Shown here piece by piece: positions 15,862-23,413 of a stretch of DNA of 25,079 nucleotides. The DNA is from UMGS973 sp045599945. Its GTDB lineage: Bacteria; Bacillota; Clostridia; Peptostreptococcales; Anaerovoracaceae. Within the stretch, counting starts at the first letter, position 1; every line of letters begins with the position of its first letter. The stretch lies in contig JAZRWY010000022.1 of assembly GCA_045599945.1 (NCBI GenBank), forward strand, positions 1 to 25,079, read 5' to 3'. The translations under genes and the position numbers were made by a program. The notes below the pieces were generated by a model, which was not told the DNA's origin, did no database searches, and was given only the letters and a program-made list of their open reading frames with translations.

Positions 15862-16689
15862 TTAATACAGTTCGGGCCTTCTCGCCTTCAGAAGCGGCAG
15901 CTGGTTTCTGATGCTTGCCACTTTATCAAGATCGATTTCCGCAAGGATGATTTCCTCGCCTGCACCGGCTTCAGCAATGACATCGGCCCACGGGTCGACT
16001 ATCATGGAATGACCAAACGCCTGATAAACACCATCCATGTTTCTTGCCGGCGATATTGCGGCAAAGAATACCTGGTTGTCCAGCGCTCTCATCTTCATGG
16101 AAAGATGCCAGTGAACAGGCCCTGTTGTCATGTTGAATGCACCCGGAAGGAAAATCATCTGCGCACCTTCCAGAGCCATCTTTCTGAACAGTTCCGGAAA
16201 TCTCACATCAAAGCATATGGCAAGCCCCATCTTTCCAAACTCGGTATCAAAGAGGGTTGCACTCTCACCCTGCGTGAGCGTGTCTGATTCCATGAAGCGA
16301 ATGCCTCCTTCCACATTGATATCAAAAAGATGCGCCTTTCTGTGCTTCCCGATAACATTTCCTTCCCGGTCAAATGCAAAGGACGTGTTGTACACCTTGT
16401 CATGATCGATTTCTGAAATGGAACCGCCAATCAGATAGATTCCAAGCTCTTTCGCCAGATTCGACATGAATGCTACAGTCTCGCCGTCTTCCGGCTCCGC
16501 ATACGGCCGGAAAAATTCATTGGCATATGGCGTATTCCACATTTCAGGAAGACATACCATATCGCATCCTGCGGCTGCAGCATCCCTGATCATGGTCTCC
16601 GCCTTTGCTCTCGTCTCTTTCTTGTTTGCAGATATATCCTCTGCCATGGAGCCGCCCATCTGGCAGCAGCCGACTTTAAATTTCATCAT
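15862..16689 (-). CDS. Nitrilase-superfamily amidase, omega-amidase (Nit2)-like
   Basis: Omega-amidases hydrolyse alpha-ketoglutaramate and alpha-ketosuccinamate, the products of glutamine and asparagine transamination. The 275-residue protein has the nitrilase catalytic triad: Glu in LPEMWNTPYA, Lys in HRKAHLFDI and Cys in GLAICFDVRFPEL. Segments PGAFNMTTGPVHW and RALDNQVFFA closely follow the Nit2 type. The start overlaps the upstream stop as TGATG. A second ATG directly after it is spaced better from the GGAGG. It is the last gene of the ior operon, suggesting a role with aryl-pyruvate transamination. The alternative is a general C-N hydrolase. Confidence 0.88.
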   Translation of the reverse strand: MMKFKVGCCQMGGSMAEDISANKKETRAKAETMIRDAAAAGCDMVCLPEMWNTPYANEFFRPYAEPEDGETVAFMSNLAKELGIYLIGGSISEIDHDKVYNTSFAFDREGNVIGKHRKAHLFDINVEGGIRFMESDTLTQGESATLFDTEFGKMGLAICFDVRFPELFRKMALEGAQMIFLPGAFNMTTGPVHWHLSMKMRALDNQVFFAAISPARNMDGVYQAFGHSMIVDPWADVIAEAGAGEEIILAEIDLDKVASIRNQLPLLKARRPELY

Positions 16690-17780
16690 CAGCCCTCCTG
16701 GATATATTCTTCAAAAAGATTTCTGGATGGCTCAAGGTAGCTAAGATCATCATTCGAACCTGTCATCTCAACGATGGCAGCCACAGCCTTCCTCTTCTTT
16801 CCTGCAGAAGCCTTCTTCAGTTTTTCAAGATCAGCACCCTCCTTGAATTCAAGGATGCCTTTTTCTCTTGCGAGTTCCACAAGCTTCATGCCTTTTTCAC
16901 TTCTTACTACAAGTTCATTCCAGCCCTTGTCGATATCCCATCCGTCTACAGATCTTCCTCCGCCGACAGAAACATCTGCAAATTCAGCTGTCATGTCATA
17001 GCAGTAGCCGCAGTTTTCTCTGACAAGCGGCATGACCTCATCCAGGTCGATATGCCTGTCATCTGCATCCATTCTATGATATTTGCTTGGCAGTATGTCT
17101 ATATGCTTAGGATCTCCAAAGCTTTCCATGCCCTTCCAGTCCATGCCCCAGCCGCAGAAGAGTCCGAATACCATTCCGATGTTGTCTGCGTTGTTTTCAT
17201 TCTCTGCAAAAGGCTTCGCCATCATCTTATATGCCGCAAGGGTCTTGCAAGGAGTTCCTACAACTCCGATACTCCGAAACGCATTCTCGGAAAGCGCCTG
17301 ATTTAACACTCCCAGAGTAGGCGGAATCTGAAAACTTGATCCGCTGCATGTTCTCACTTCTTCCGGCTCCGTTACAAGAACGCCTTCCGGCGAAGGAGTA
17401 TTCTCTGCCTTGGAAAGCACTGCTGCATCAATAATCCCTTCCCGGAGCGCCAGTTCGACAAGGGCAGTTACTGTCCCGCCATGCTGCGCATTCTTTCTGA
17501 TTTCAGGATCTGCTGCACGGGTAAGGTAAAGGGCTTTTACAGGGCCAAGTTCAGAAATGATATCCTCCTCAGCGAAGAATTTCTTTCTTAAAGTTTCAAG
17601 GTCCCCGGGCATTCTTGGGCAGAAGTACCTGCATCTTCCTTCTTTTCTGTCACATTCGTAATCCACAAATGCTCTTCCTTCAAACGATTTCCAGTATGGG
17701 CACATGCCCTGACATGCTCCGCAGTTCGTGCAAAGACCGGTCTTTACTACTTTGCGTTCAACTTCTAATATGCTGTTCAT
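16689..17780 (-). CDS. FrhB/FdhB-family iron-sulfur flavoprotein
   Basis: The 363-residue protein matches the coenzyme F420 hydrogenase/dehydrogenase beta-subunit family. It has an N-terminal ferredoxin-like motif C17-x2-C20-x2-C23-x3-C27, then Cys43, Cys50 and Cys54 (CRYFCP). Further on are GGTVTALVELAL, VVGTPCKTLAA and ENCGYCYDMTAEFADVSVGG, the family's substrate- and flavin-binding segments. F420 itself is not expected in most Clostridia. There such proteins are thought to pass electrons between ferredoxin and another carrier through FAD. A perfect AAGGAGGG ribosome site lies at the stop of the 84-residue gene. Lying between IorAB and an amidase, it may regenerate or consume ferredoxin for IorAB. 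The partner is unknown. Confidence 0.88.
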   Translation of the reverse strand: MNSILEVERKVVKTGLCTNCGACQGMCPYWKSFEGRAFVDYECDRKEGRCRYFCPRMPGDLETLRKKFFAEEDIISELGPVKALYLTRAADPEIRKNAQHGGTVTALVELALREGIIDAAVLSKAENTPSPEGVLVTEPEEVRTCSGSSFQIPPTLGVLNQALSENAFRSIGVVGTPCKTLAAYKMMAKPFAENENNADNIGMVFGLFCGWGMDWKGMESFGDPKHIDILPSKYHRMDADDRHIDLDEVMPLVRENCGYCYDMTAEFADVSVGGGRSVDGWDIDKGWNELVVRSEKGMKLVELAREKGILEFKEGADLEKLKKASAGKKRKAVAAIVEMTGSNDDLSYLEPSRNLFEEYIQEG

Positions 17781-17792
17781 GCTGCGCCCTCC

Positions 17793-18047
17793 TTATGTCA
17801 ATATGATCAGAAGTCCATGGATGCGTATCTCCATGCATTCCGTTCCTTCTGGAATGTATGTTTCAAGAGCCGCTCCCAGTTTACAGATTCTATCTTCGAA
17901 TATGAACTGGTAGCCTCCCTTTTTTTCTGTTATGAATCCTTCTCCCATGAGATATTTCTGTATTTCCTTGAATGTCATTTCTACAGGAATATCCGCTTCA
18001 AAGAATGTACCGTTGAGAGGGTGTTCGAATCTACATTTCTGCTTCAT
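17793..18047 (-). CDS. 84-residue protein of the ior operon, possible beta-grasp fold
   Basis: I do not recognise a named family. The product is small and soluble, without signal peptide or membrane span. Its layout suggests a ubiquitin-like beta-grasp fold. A strand pair ends in FFEADIPVEMTFKEI, a helix follows, then YQFIFEDRICKLGA, and a final ECMEIRIHGLLIILT strand, much as in YukD/EsaB-type ubiquitin-like proteins. There is no C-terminal di-glycine. It has two cysteines in its body besides Cys5. The ATG overlaps the iorB stop (TAATG), with AAAGGAGAGG upstream, and its own stop touches the next ribosome site. It is therefore clearly translated as part of the operon. The role may be an accessory or assembly subunit for IorAB or the FrhB-like protein. 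Confidence 0.8.
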   Translation of the reverse strand: MKQKCRFEHPLNGTFFEADIPVEMTFKEIQKYLMGEGFITEKKGGYQFIFEDRICKLGAALETYIPEGTECMEIRIHGLLIILT

Positions 18048-18658
18048 TACTTTCCTCTCCTTTCTTTTATTGCCTCATAGCCTGTCAGGAAGACCTTCTT
18101 GTTCATCTCCAGCACCTTTCCCTTGAAGTTCTGATCCAGAACGACAAAGAATTCCTCAGGCGTCAGAGGGATTTCATCTAAGGCTGCAAGGCATCCCATC
18201 ATGATAATGTTTGCCACCTTTGAATTCCCTGCCTCTACTGCCATATCCGTTGCCGGGATGACATGGCTTTCCGCACATTTTCCATCAATCTCGGCCTGAA
18301 TATCATCCAGAGAAGGATACTCATCCTCACCGATCAGCACGCCAAGCGGGTATGCCGGTCTGTTATCATATATTACAACTGTATTTTCATTTCCGTATTC
18401 TCTCAGGATTCTTAAGGCCTCAACAGGCTCAAATGCAACGACGATATCTGCTTTTCCCTTTGGAATGAGAACGCCTCTTTCCACATCGTCCGATAGCCTC
18501 AGGTGACTCATGACGGAGCCTCCTCTCTGGGATGCGCCATATGTCTCTCCTACCGCTACCTTATATCCTTTTTCCACAAGGGCCGATCCCATGAGACCGG
18601 AAGCCAGGATGTTTCCCTGTCCGCCGATTCCGCAGATTACTACATTTACCATCATCAT
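18047..18658 (-). CDS. iorB: Indolepyruvate:ferredoxin oxidoreductase, beta subunit
   Basis: IorB is the gamma-type domain subunit of the enzyme that converts aryl-pyruvates plus CoA to aryl-acetyl-CoA, CO2 and reduced ferredoxin. The 203-residue protein shows CGIGGQGNILASGLMG, ETYGASQRGGSVMSHLRL and DIVVAFEPVEALR, which are typical of the family, and is of normal length. Three consecutive ATGs open the gene; the first overlaps the iorA stop (ATGA). The stop overlaps the start of the 84-residue gene. These overlaps point to balanced, coupled translation of the two subunits. Confidence 0.96.
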   Translation of the reverse strand: MMMVNVVICGIGGQGNILASGLMGSALVEKGYKVAVGETYGASQRGGSVMSHLRLSDDVERGVLIPKGKADIVVAFEPVEALRILREYGNENTVVIYDNRPAYPLGVLIGEDEYPSLDDIQAEIDGKCAESHVIPATDMAVEAGNSKVANIIMMGCLAALDEIPLTPEEFFVVLDQNFKGKVLEMNKKVFLTGYEAIKERRGK

Positions 18659-20541
18659 TCATCGCCCCCTTCCACATGGATTGCTCCTGCAGGGCATATC
18701 TTCGCACATACTCCGCAGCCTACACATACCACTTCATCGATCTTCGCACAGTTCTTTTCAAAATCCCAGATGTTGCCCGGGCATCCCCAGACACGGCTGC
18801 AATATCTGTCGCATCCGCAGGATTCTCCCCGGCACTTTTCTGCATCCACCCATACGTTCTTCTTTGCTCTCGTCTTTGCCGCAAGCGTTGCGCATGGCTG
18901 CTCCAGAATAAGAATCTTAAGACCATTGATTTTCAGGAGACTGTTTATAAGTTCTTTGGTTTCTTCCACATCAAACGGATCCGCCTTCCATACTCTGCAT
19001 CCCAGAGATTCACACAATGCCTGGATGGAAATCTTTTCCGTCTCAAATCCCATTGCAGTCTCTCCGGTTCCCGGATGCGGCTGAAATCCGGTCATGGCCG
19101 TTGCCGAATTATCCAGAACAATATGCAGAATGTTGGCATTGTTCATCTTTGCATTGATCAGTCCCGGTACCACAGTATGGAAAAAGGTTGAATCTCCGCA
19201 GAGTGATACGACAGGCTGATCGAATCCGTAATTGGTCAGCTGTCCCAGTCCTTCTGCTGCACTGATTCCTGAGCCCATGCAGCTCATGAAATGATAGCCA
19301 TACTGGCCTGCACGCTGTCCTGCCATGGTATAGCAGCCGATATCTCCCATTACCACACCGTTTCTTCCATCCATTCTAAGCGCCTGCTTCAGGATGAAAA
19401 ACGAGGCTCTATGCGGACATCCTGCGCAGAATGTAAGCTCACGTTCAGGAATAGCAACGCCTTCCATTGCCGGACATCCTTCGCTGCAGCAGACCGGTTT
19501 TTCCAGTCCAAGAAATTCTTCTACGGCATCCTTTACAATGTCCGGATTTAATTCTCCGATTTTCGGAAGGATGTCTGACCTTCCAAAGATTTCAACCGGA
19601 ACTCCGTTTTTTGCAGCAATTGCGGAAATATGCTCCTCAAGGAACGGATCCACCTCTTCTACCATGAGAACTCTCTTCGCCTTTGACAGCTTTTCCACTA
19701 TGAGCTTTTCCGGAAGGGGCCATAATGTGCCAAGAGACAGTACGCCTGCCCGGTCTTCTGCATCCAGAAGTTCCAGGGCTTCAAGAACGTATTTCATTCC
19801 TGTTCCGCCGGTAATGATCAGATTTTCTGATTCCGCATTGCCATTAAAGTGGTTGAACGGACTATCCTCAAATTCATTTCTTGCTTTCTCCAGTTTTTCC
19901 AGCAGGAATCCATGCAGCCAGTTGATGCCGACCATTCTGTCCCATAAGCCGATTTCTCTGAACGGTCTTTTTTCCGGCAGTTTCCCAAGTTCTACACTAC
20001 CTCTTCCATGGCATATTCTTGTCGTAACACGAACAAGCACCATCTGTCCCAGTCTCTCGGACAGTTCAAAGGCATATGGGATCATGTCCTTTGTCTCCTG
20101 CACGCTTGCAGGCTCCAGCATCGGTATGTTTGCCGATACCGCCATGTGTCTTGAATCGAACTCATTGGTACTGGAATGTGAGTCCGGGTCATCAGAGCTG
20201 ACAAGCACCAGACCTCCTTTTACTCCTCCCAGTGCGCCGCAGTGGATTGCATCAGATTCTACAAGAAGTCCATTCTGTTTTACGATACATATGGACCTTG
20301 CATTGGCAAAGGATGCGCCCATGCACGACTGAAGAGCTGTTGTTTCATTGGTTGACCATTCCGCACGGAATCCCATTTCTCCGGCAATATGTCCCATCAT
20401 TCCCAGAACCTGCGATGATGGTGAGCCGGGGTAGGATGATGCAAAATGCACGCCGCCTTCCAGAGCACCTCTCACAATGGCTTCATTGCCCTGCATGAGA
20501 TATTTCTTTCCCGGCTCGTTTTTCGTTGTCATCCACTCCAT
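18655..20541 (-). CDS. iorA: Indolepyruvate:ferredoxin oxidoreductase, alpha subunit
   Basis: IorA carries the thiamine diphosphate site and two C-terminal iron-sulfur clusters. The 628-residue protein has the N-terminal pyrimidine-binding domain (QGNEAIVRGALEGG, SSYPGSPSS, EWSTNETTAL). A central transketolase-C-like part follows, then the TPP domain with FCAGCPHRASF, GDIGCYTM, GDSTFFHT and the metal-binding LDNSATAMTG. The last cluster is a classic CVGCGVCAKICP. The cysteines before it (CRGESCGCDRYC...CP) are spaced unusually. The longest frame starts with GTG, which abuts the AAGGAA. The ATG at 20539-20541, about 9 bases from that ribosome site, is preferred. It is the first gene of a five-gene operon. 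Substrate specificity (indole-, phenyl- or hydroxyphenylpyruvate) is a family inference. Confidence 0.96.
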   Translation of the reverse strand: MEWMTTKNEPGKKYLMQGNEAIVRGALEGGVHFASSYPGSPSSQVLGMMGHIAGEMGFRAEWSTNETTALQSCMGASFANARSICIVKQNGLLVESDAIHCGALGGVKGGLVLVSSDDPDSHSSTNEFDSRHMAVSANIPMLEPASVQETKDMIPYAFELSERLGQMVLVRVTTRICHGRGSVELGKLPEKRPFREIGLWDRMVGINWLHGFLLEKLEKARNEFEDSPFNHFNGNAESENLIITGGTGMKYVLEALELLDAEDRAGVLSLGTLWPLPEKLIVEKLSKAKRVLMVEEVDPFLEEHISAIAAKNGVPVEIFGRSDILPKIGELNPDIVKDAVEEFLGLEKPVCCSEGCPAMEGVAIPERELTFCAGCPHRASFFILKQALRMDGRNGVVMGDIGCYTMAGQRAGQYGYHFMSCMGSGISAAEGLGQLTNYGFDQPVVSLCGDSTFFHTVVPGLINAKMNNANILHIVLDNSATAMTGFQPHPGTGETAMGFETEKISIQALCESLGCRVWKADPFDVEETKELINSLLKINGLKILILEQPCATLAAKTRAKKNVWVDAEKCRGESCGCDRYCSRVWGCPGNIWDFEKNCAKIDEVVCVGCGVCAKICPAGAIHVEGGDE

Positions 20542-20582
20542 GTATTTCACTTCCTTTTTTTAGTTTTTACAAAATTCAGTAT

Positions 20583-20619
20583 ATTATATTCATTTTATCA
20601 CTTTACTCCGCTGCTGCAA
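20583..20619 (-). promoter_or_regulatory. Probable promoter of the ior operon
   Basis: On the minus strand an extended -10 TGATAAAAT (20592-20600) lies 16 bases after a weak -35, TTGCAG (20614-20619). A perfect TATAAT (20583-20588) just downstream could serve instead, but it has no good -35. Both lie about 45-55 bases before the iorA ATG. Confidence 0.45.
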
Positions 20620-20640
20620 AGAGGAGAAGGCTATTTTGCA

Positions 20641-20669
20641 CAAAAAAAGAGGCATTTTCAACATGCCTC
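20641..20669 (-). terminator. Intrinsic terminator after the secreted beta-helix gene
   Basis: On the minus strand a perfect 7-bp GAGGCAT/ATGCCTC stem with a 7-base loop is followed by seven Ts. It starts about 9 bases beyond the stop codon and separates this unit from the ior operon. Confidence 0.92.
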
Positions 20670-20677
20670 CTGAATGA

Positions 20678-21862
20678 TTATTTTGTCTTGATGGATTTCA
20701 CCTTGCTCCAATTTCCGTAATAGTATTTGGAGCCTGCTTTTTTATATGTTCTTATTTTTACATAATACTTTTTTTCGGATGACAGTTTCTTGATTTTTTT
20801 GGATATGGTTTTATTATTCGAAACTGTTACCTTCTTGTATTTTGTCATTGCTGCAGTTGTGGAGTATCTGATCTGATATCCTGTTACCTGCGTTGTCTTT
20901 CTGTACCACCTTACGGTCATGCCTTTTTTCAGCGCTGAAAGTTTTTTGATTGAAGTATTCTTCGGAATGATCTGATAGGTCTTTTTCAGGCTTCCCGAAT
21001 ATGGAGAACGGAACTTCACTGTAACCGATGCAGTCCCCACATTCTTGTTTCCGGTATATGAAGCCGTATAGTAGCTGGATGGAATGATTTCTCCCACCGC
21101 ATCATATACTGTAATCGACGGTCTCTGATACTTCCCGTTATATGTGAGTTTTGTCTTGGACAGGGTCATCTTTTTTGGCGGACTGATGGCACTGCCGCCA
21201 TTGTCCTCAAATATGGAGCTGACCGTTCCGCCGGTCACATTTACCTTTGCATAAGGACCGGATATCCATATGCCGCGGAAACTGCTGCTGATGGTGCCGC
21301 CGGATATGTTGACAACACCTCTGCAGACATAAAGCGCTGCCTGCGTACGGGATTCGGAGGATAAGAGTCCTCCGGTGATATTGACGGTTCCATTGGTTTC
21401 CACATCAACCGCTGCACAGCTCTTCGAATAAACCGTTCCGCCGTTCATGGTGAAATCTCCATAGGTTCTTACGCCGCTCTGGCTTCCTTCCCCGATGATT
21501 TTTCCGCTTTTTAAAATGAGTCTGGATCCTTCATATCCTGCAATCTCACGAATGTATCCGTTTCCTGCTGAATCACTCACCTGCAGCGTACCGTTCATCA
21601 GAATTGCCGTTGCATCCTGAGACGGGCCGATGATGGAATGACCGTTCAGATCAAGATAGACGGTTCTTCCCTGTGGCACCACAAAATATCTCAAGGCCTT
21701 AAGATCTGCCCCAAGTTTCAGATATGCCGGATTGCTTGCCTGCACCGCATTCTGAAAATCTGTAGAACTATTTACAGTGACAGTAGATGCGCCATTTCCC
21801 ACTGCCGGAAATACTGCAAGCACAATCACCAGCGAAAGGAATATCGCAAGTATTCTTCTCAT
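20678..21862 (-). CDS. Secreted right-handed beta-helix protein with C-terminal Fn3-like domain
   Basis: The 394-residue product begins with a clear signal peptide (MRRILAIFLSLVIVLAVFPA, cleavage near residue 25). A run of short repeats follows, with the pattern GGT/GGL + (I/V/L) + (S/Y)S (NGGTVYS, TGGLLSS, SGGTISS, TGGTVSS; about residues 120-225), typical of a parallel beta-helix. Then come a bacterial Ig-like module (KTKLTYNGKYQRPSITVYD ... YQIIPK) and a Lys/Tyr-rich fibronectin-III-like end (YQIRYSTTAAM, KKYYVKIRTY, NWSKVKSIKTK), common in clostridial surface proteins. There is no LPXTG or transmembrane anchor. I chose the ATG at 21860-21862, with GGGAGGAG before it. It follows the CoA-transferase by about 29 bases. 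Its ligand is unknown; it may be released or bind the wall through its very basic C-terminus. Confidence 0.85.
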   Translation of the reverse strand: MRRILAIFLSLVIVLAVFPAVGNGASTVTVNSSTDFQNAVQASNPAYLKLGADLKALRYFVVPQGRTVYLDLNGHSIIGPSQDATAILMNGTLQVSDSAGNGYIREIAGYEGSRLILKSGKIIGEGSQSGVRTYGDFTMNGGTVYSKSCAAVDVETNGTVNITGGLLSSESRTQAALYVCRGVVNISGGTISSSFRGIWISGPYAKVNVTGGTVSSIFEDNGGSAISPPKKMTLSKTKLTYNGKYQRPSITVYDAVGEIIPSSYYTASYTGNKNVGTASVTVKFRSPYSGSLKKTYQIIPKNTSIKKLSALKKGMTVRWYRKTTQVTGYQIRYSTTAAMTKYKKVTVSNNKTISKKIKKLSSEKKYYVKIRTYKKAGSKYYYGNWSKVKSIKTK

Positions 21863-21891
21863 CTGTTTCTCCTCCCAATCCATAGAAACTC

Positions 21892-23235
21892 TTATCTCTT
21901 ATTGGACCTTGTCCATATTCCCCTTTTTGCAGCATTGCGGATCAGTTCTTCTCTGAAATCCGGATGCGCGATTGAGACAATCATTTCTGTCCTTTCCCAT
22001 GTTGTCCTGCCCGAAAGATTGATGGCACCATATTCCGTTACGATATAGTTGGACTGTGATCTAGGTGTCGTAATAATATCTCCATCCGAAAACTTGGTTA
22101 CGATATTGGATATCATATTGCCCTCTTTATCTCTTCTGACAGAAGGAAGACAGATGAAGCCTTTTCCGCCCTGGCTCATGCCTGCTCCCGTCAGGAAATC
22201 CAGCTGTCCTCCGGTTCCGGAAATCTGTCTTTCTCCAACCGTTTCAGAGCATACCTGTCCATAGATATCTACGGAAATGCCTCCATTGATTGAAATCAGT
22301 TTCTGAAGCTGTCCCATTTTTTCCGGTGAATTCACCAGCTCTATCGGGTATCCCAGTATGCCCGGATTATCGTCAATCCAGTCATAGAACTTTTCTGTTC
22401 CAAGGAATATTCCTGCCAGTCCTTTTCCGGGATACAGGGTTGAGCACTTATTTGTCAGTTTCCCTGCCTCATACATTTTATAGTAGGCATCGGATGCAAG
22501 CTCCGTATGCATTCCCAGATTTCTCAGATCCGAATTTGCAATATATTCTCCGATTACACCGGGAAGCCCTCCAATGCCCAGCTGCAGCATGGCGCCGTCA
22601 GTAATATATGGAATGATATTTTCTGCAATCTTAATATCTACATCATTTGGCTTTGAAGGCAGAATCTCAATGAGAGGACCATGTTCTCCCTCAACAATCA
22701 TGTCGACTTCTGAAATATGTATGCATTCATCAAAGCATCCGTTTACCTTCGGAAGATGCTCATTCACTTCAATGATTACCGTATCCGCATTGTCCAGGAT
22801 TCCCTTTGCCGTTCCGATTGACGTGGACAGATTAAAATATCCATGCTTGTCCATCGGTGTAGCGCATACCATGGCAACATTGCAGTGCAGGAATTTTCTA
22901 TACAGTTCCGTATGATTTCTGAAAATCATGGGGATGTAGCTGCATAGGCCCCGATCCCCCAGCTTTCTCTCATAGGATGAAAAATGCCAGCTGTTATATA
23001 TGAAATGCACTCTTTCAGGATCACATTCCGCTGCCCTGATTGGTCCAAAGATGAGATTTCCTCTGATTTTAACATCATACAGTTCTTCTTTACGCTCTGC
23101 AAGAGCCGCATCAAGAAGTGTCGGAAATCCGTTTGCAACGGTATAATCCACCCAGTCTCCGCTCTTTACCACATTTACTGCTTCCTTTGGTGTGCGAAGC
23201 TTATGCTTGTATTCATCATATATTCTGCTGCCCAT
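21892..23235 (-). CDS. Acetate-dependent CoA-transferase (butyryl-CoA / 4-hydroxybutyrate type)
   Basis: The 447-residue protein belongs to the acetyl-CoA hydrolase/transferase family. It resembles clostridial butyryl-CoA:acetate CoA-transferase and 4-hydroxybutyrate CoA-transferase in length and in the motifs KSGDWVDYTVANG, GIGGLPGVIGE, GQLDFLTGAGMSQGGKGFI and VTEYGAINLSGRTTW. The likely catalytic glutamate is Glu245 in GMHTELASD. The longest frame opens with TTG and includes another ATG. I prefer the ATG at 23233-23235 because GGAG lies 6 bases upstream and the protein then starts like its relatives. The acyl partner (butyrate, propionate, branched or aryl acids) cannot be read from sequence. 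It could exchange CoA with acyl- or aryl-acetyl-CoA made nearby by IorAB. Confidence 0.92.
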   Translation of the reverse strand: MGSRIYDEYKHKLRTPKEAVNVVKSGDWVDYTVANGFPTLLDAALAERKEELYDVKIRGNLIFGPIRAAECDPERVHFIYNSWHFSSYERKLGDRGLCSYIPMIFRNHTELYRKFLHCNVAMVCATPMDKHGYFNLSTSIGTAKGILDNADTVIIEVNEHLPKVNGCFDECIHISEVDMIVEGEHGPLIEILPSKPNDVDIKIAENIIPYITDGAMLQLGIGGLPGVIGEYIANSDLRNLGMHTELASDAYYKMYEAGKLTNKCSTLYPGKGLAGIFLGTEKFYDWIDDNPGILGYPIELVNSPEKMGQLQKLISINGGISVDIYGQVCSETVGERQISGTGGQLDFLTGAGMSQGGKGFICLPSVRRDKEGNMISNIVTKFSDGDIITTPRSQSNYIVTEYGAINLSGRTTWERTEMIVSIAHPDFREELIRNAAKRGIWTRSNKR

Positions 23236-23299
23236 CTGCGTCTCCATTTCTTTCAGATCTTTGGCCAAATGATCTGATTTCTTTTTAATCTAATATATT

Positions 23300-23328
23300 A
23301 TTATATCATCTGAATCATCATATTTCTA
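23300..23328 (-). promoter_or_regulatory. Promoter of the CoA-transferase gene
   Basis: On the minus strand an extended perfect -10 (TGATATAAT, 23300-23308) is separated by 17 bases from TAGAAA (23323-23328), a four-of-six -35. It lies about 65 bases before the chosen ATG. Confidence 0.6.
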
Positions 23329-23351
23329 CGGGTACCATTCATTTTCATGGC

Positions 23352-23390
23352 AAAAAAAGCAAAAAATCCTCAAATGATGCGGATTTTTGC
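23352..23390 (-). terminator. Intrinsic terminator after the amide hydrolase gene
   Basis: On the minus strand GCAAAAATCC pairs with GGATTTTTTGC (one bulged T) around an 11-base loop, followed by seven Ts (23352-23358). It lies about 24 bases after the stop codon, ahead of the CoA-transferase promoter. Confidence 0.75.
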
Positions 23391-23413
23391 CCTTATCTTT
23401 CCTATGAGACCGC

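Noticed and set aside
19394..20332. 312-codon plus-strand frame
   Set aside because: It is a Ser/Pro-rich shadow of iorA on the opposite strand; iorA shows complete TPP and cluster motifs.
20542..20550. GTG start nine bases upstream of the chosen iorA ATG
   Set aside because: The GTG directly abuts the AAGGAA ribosome site, leaving no spacer; the ATG at 20541 is correctly spaced.
23236..23413. Possible small RNA or gene in the 178-base gap before the CoA-transferase
   Set aside because: The gap is accounted for by a terminator, a promoter and a leader; no open frame with a ribosome site or extra conserved-looking structure was seen.
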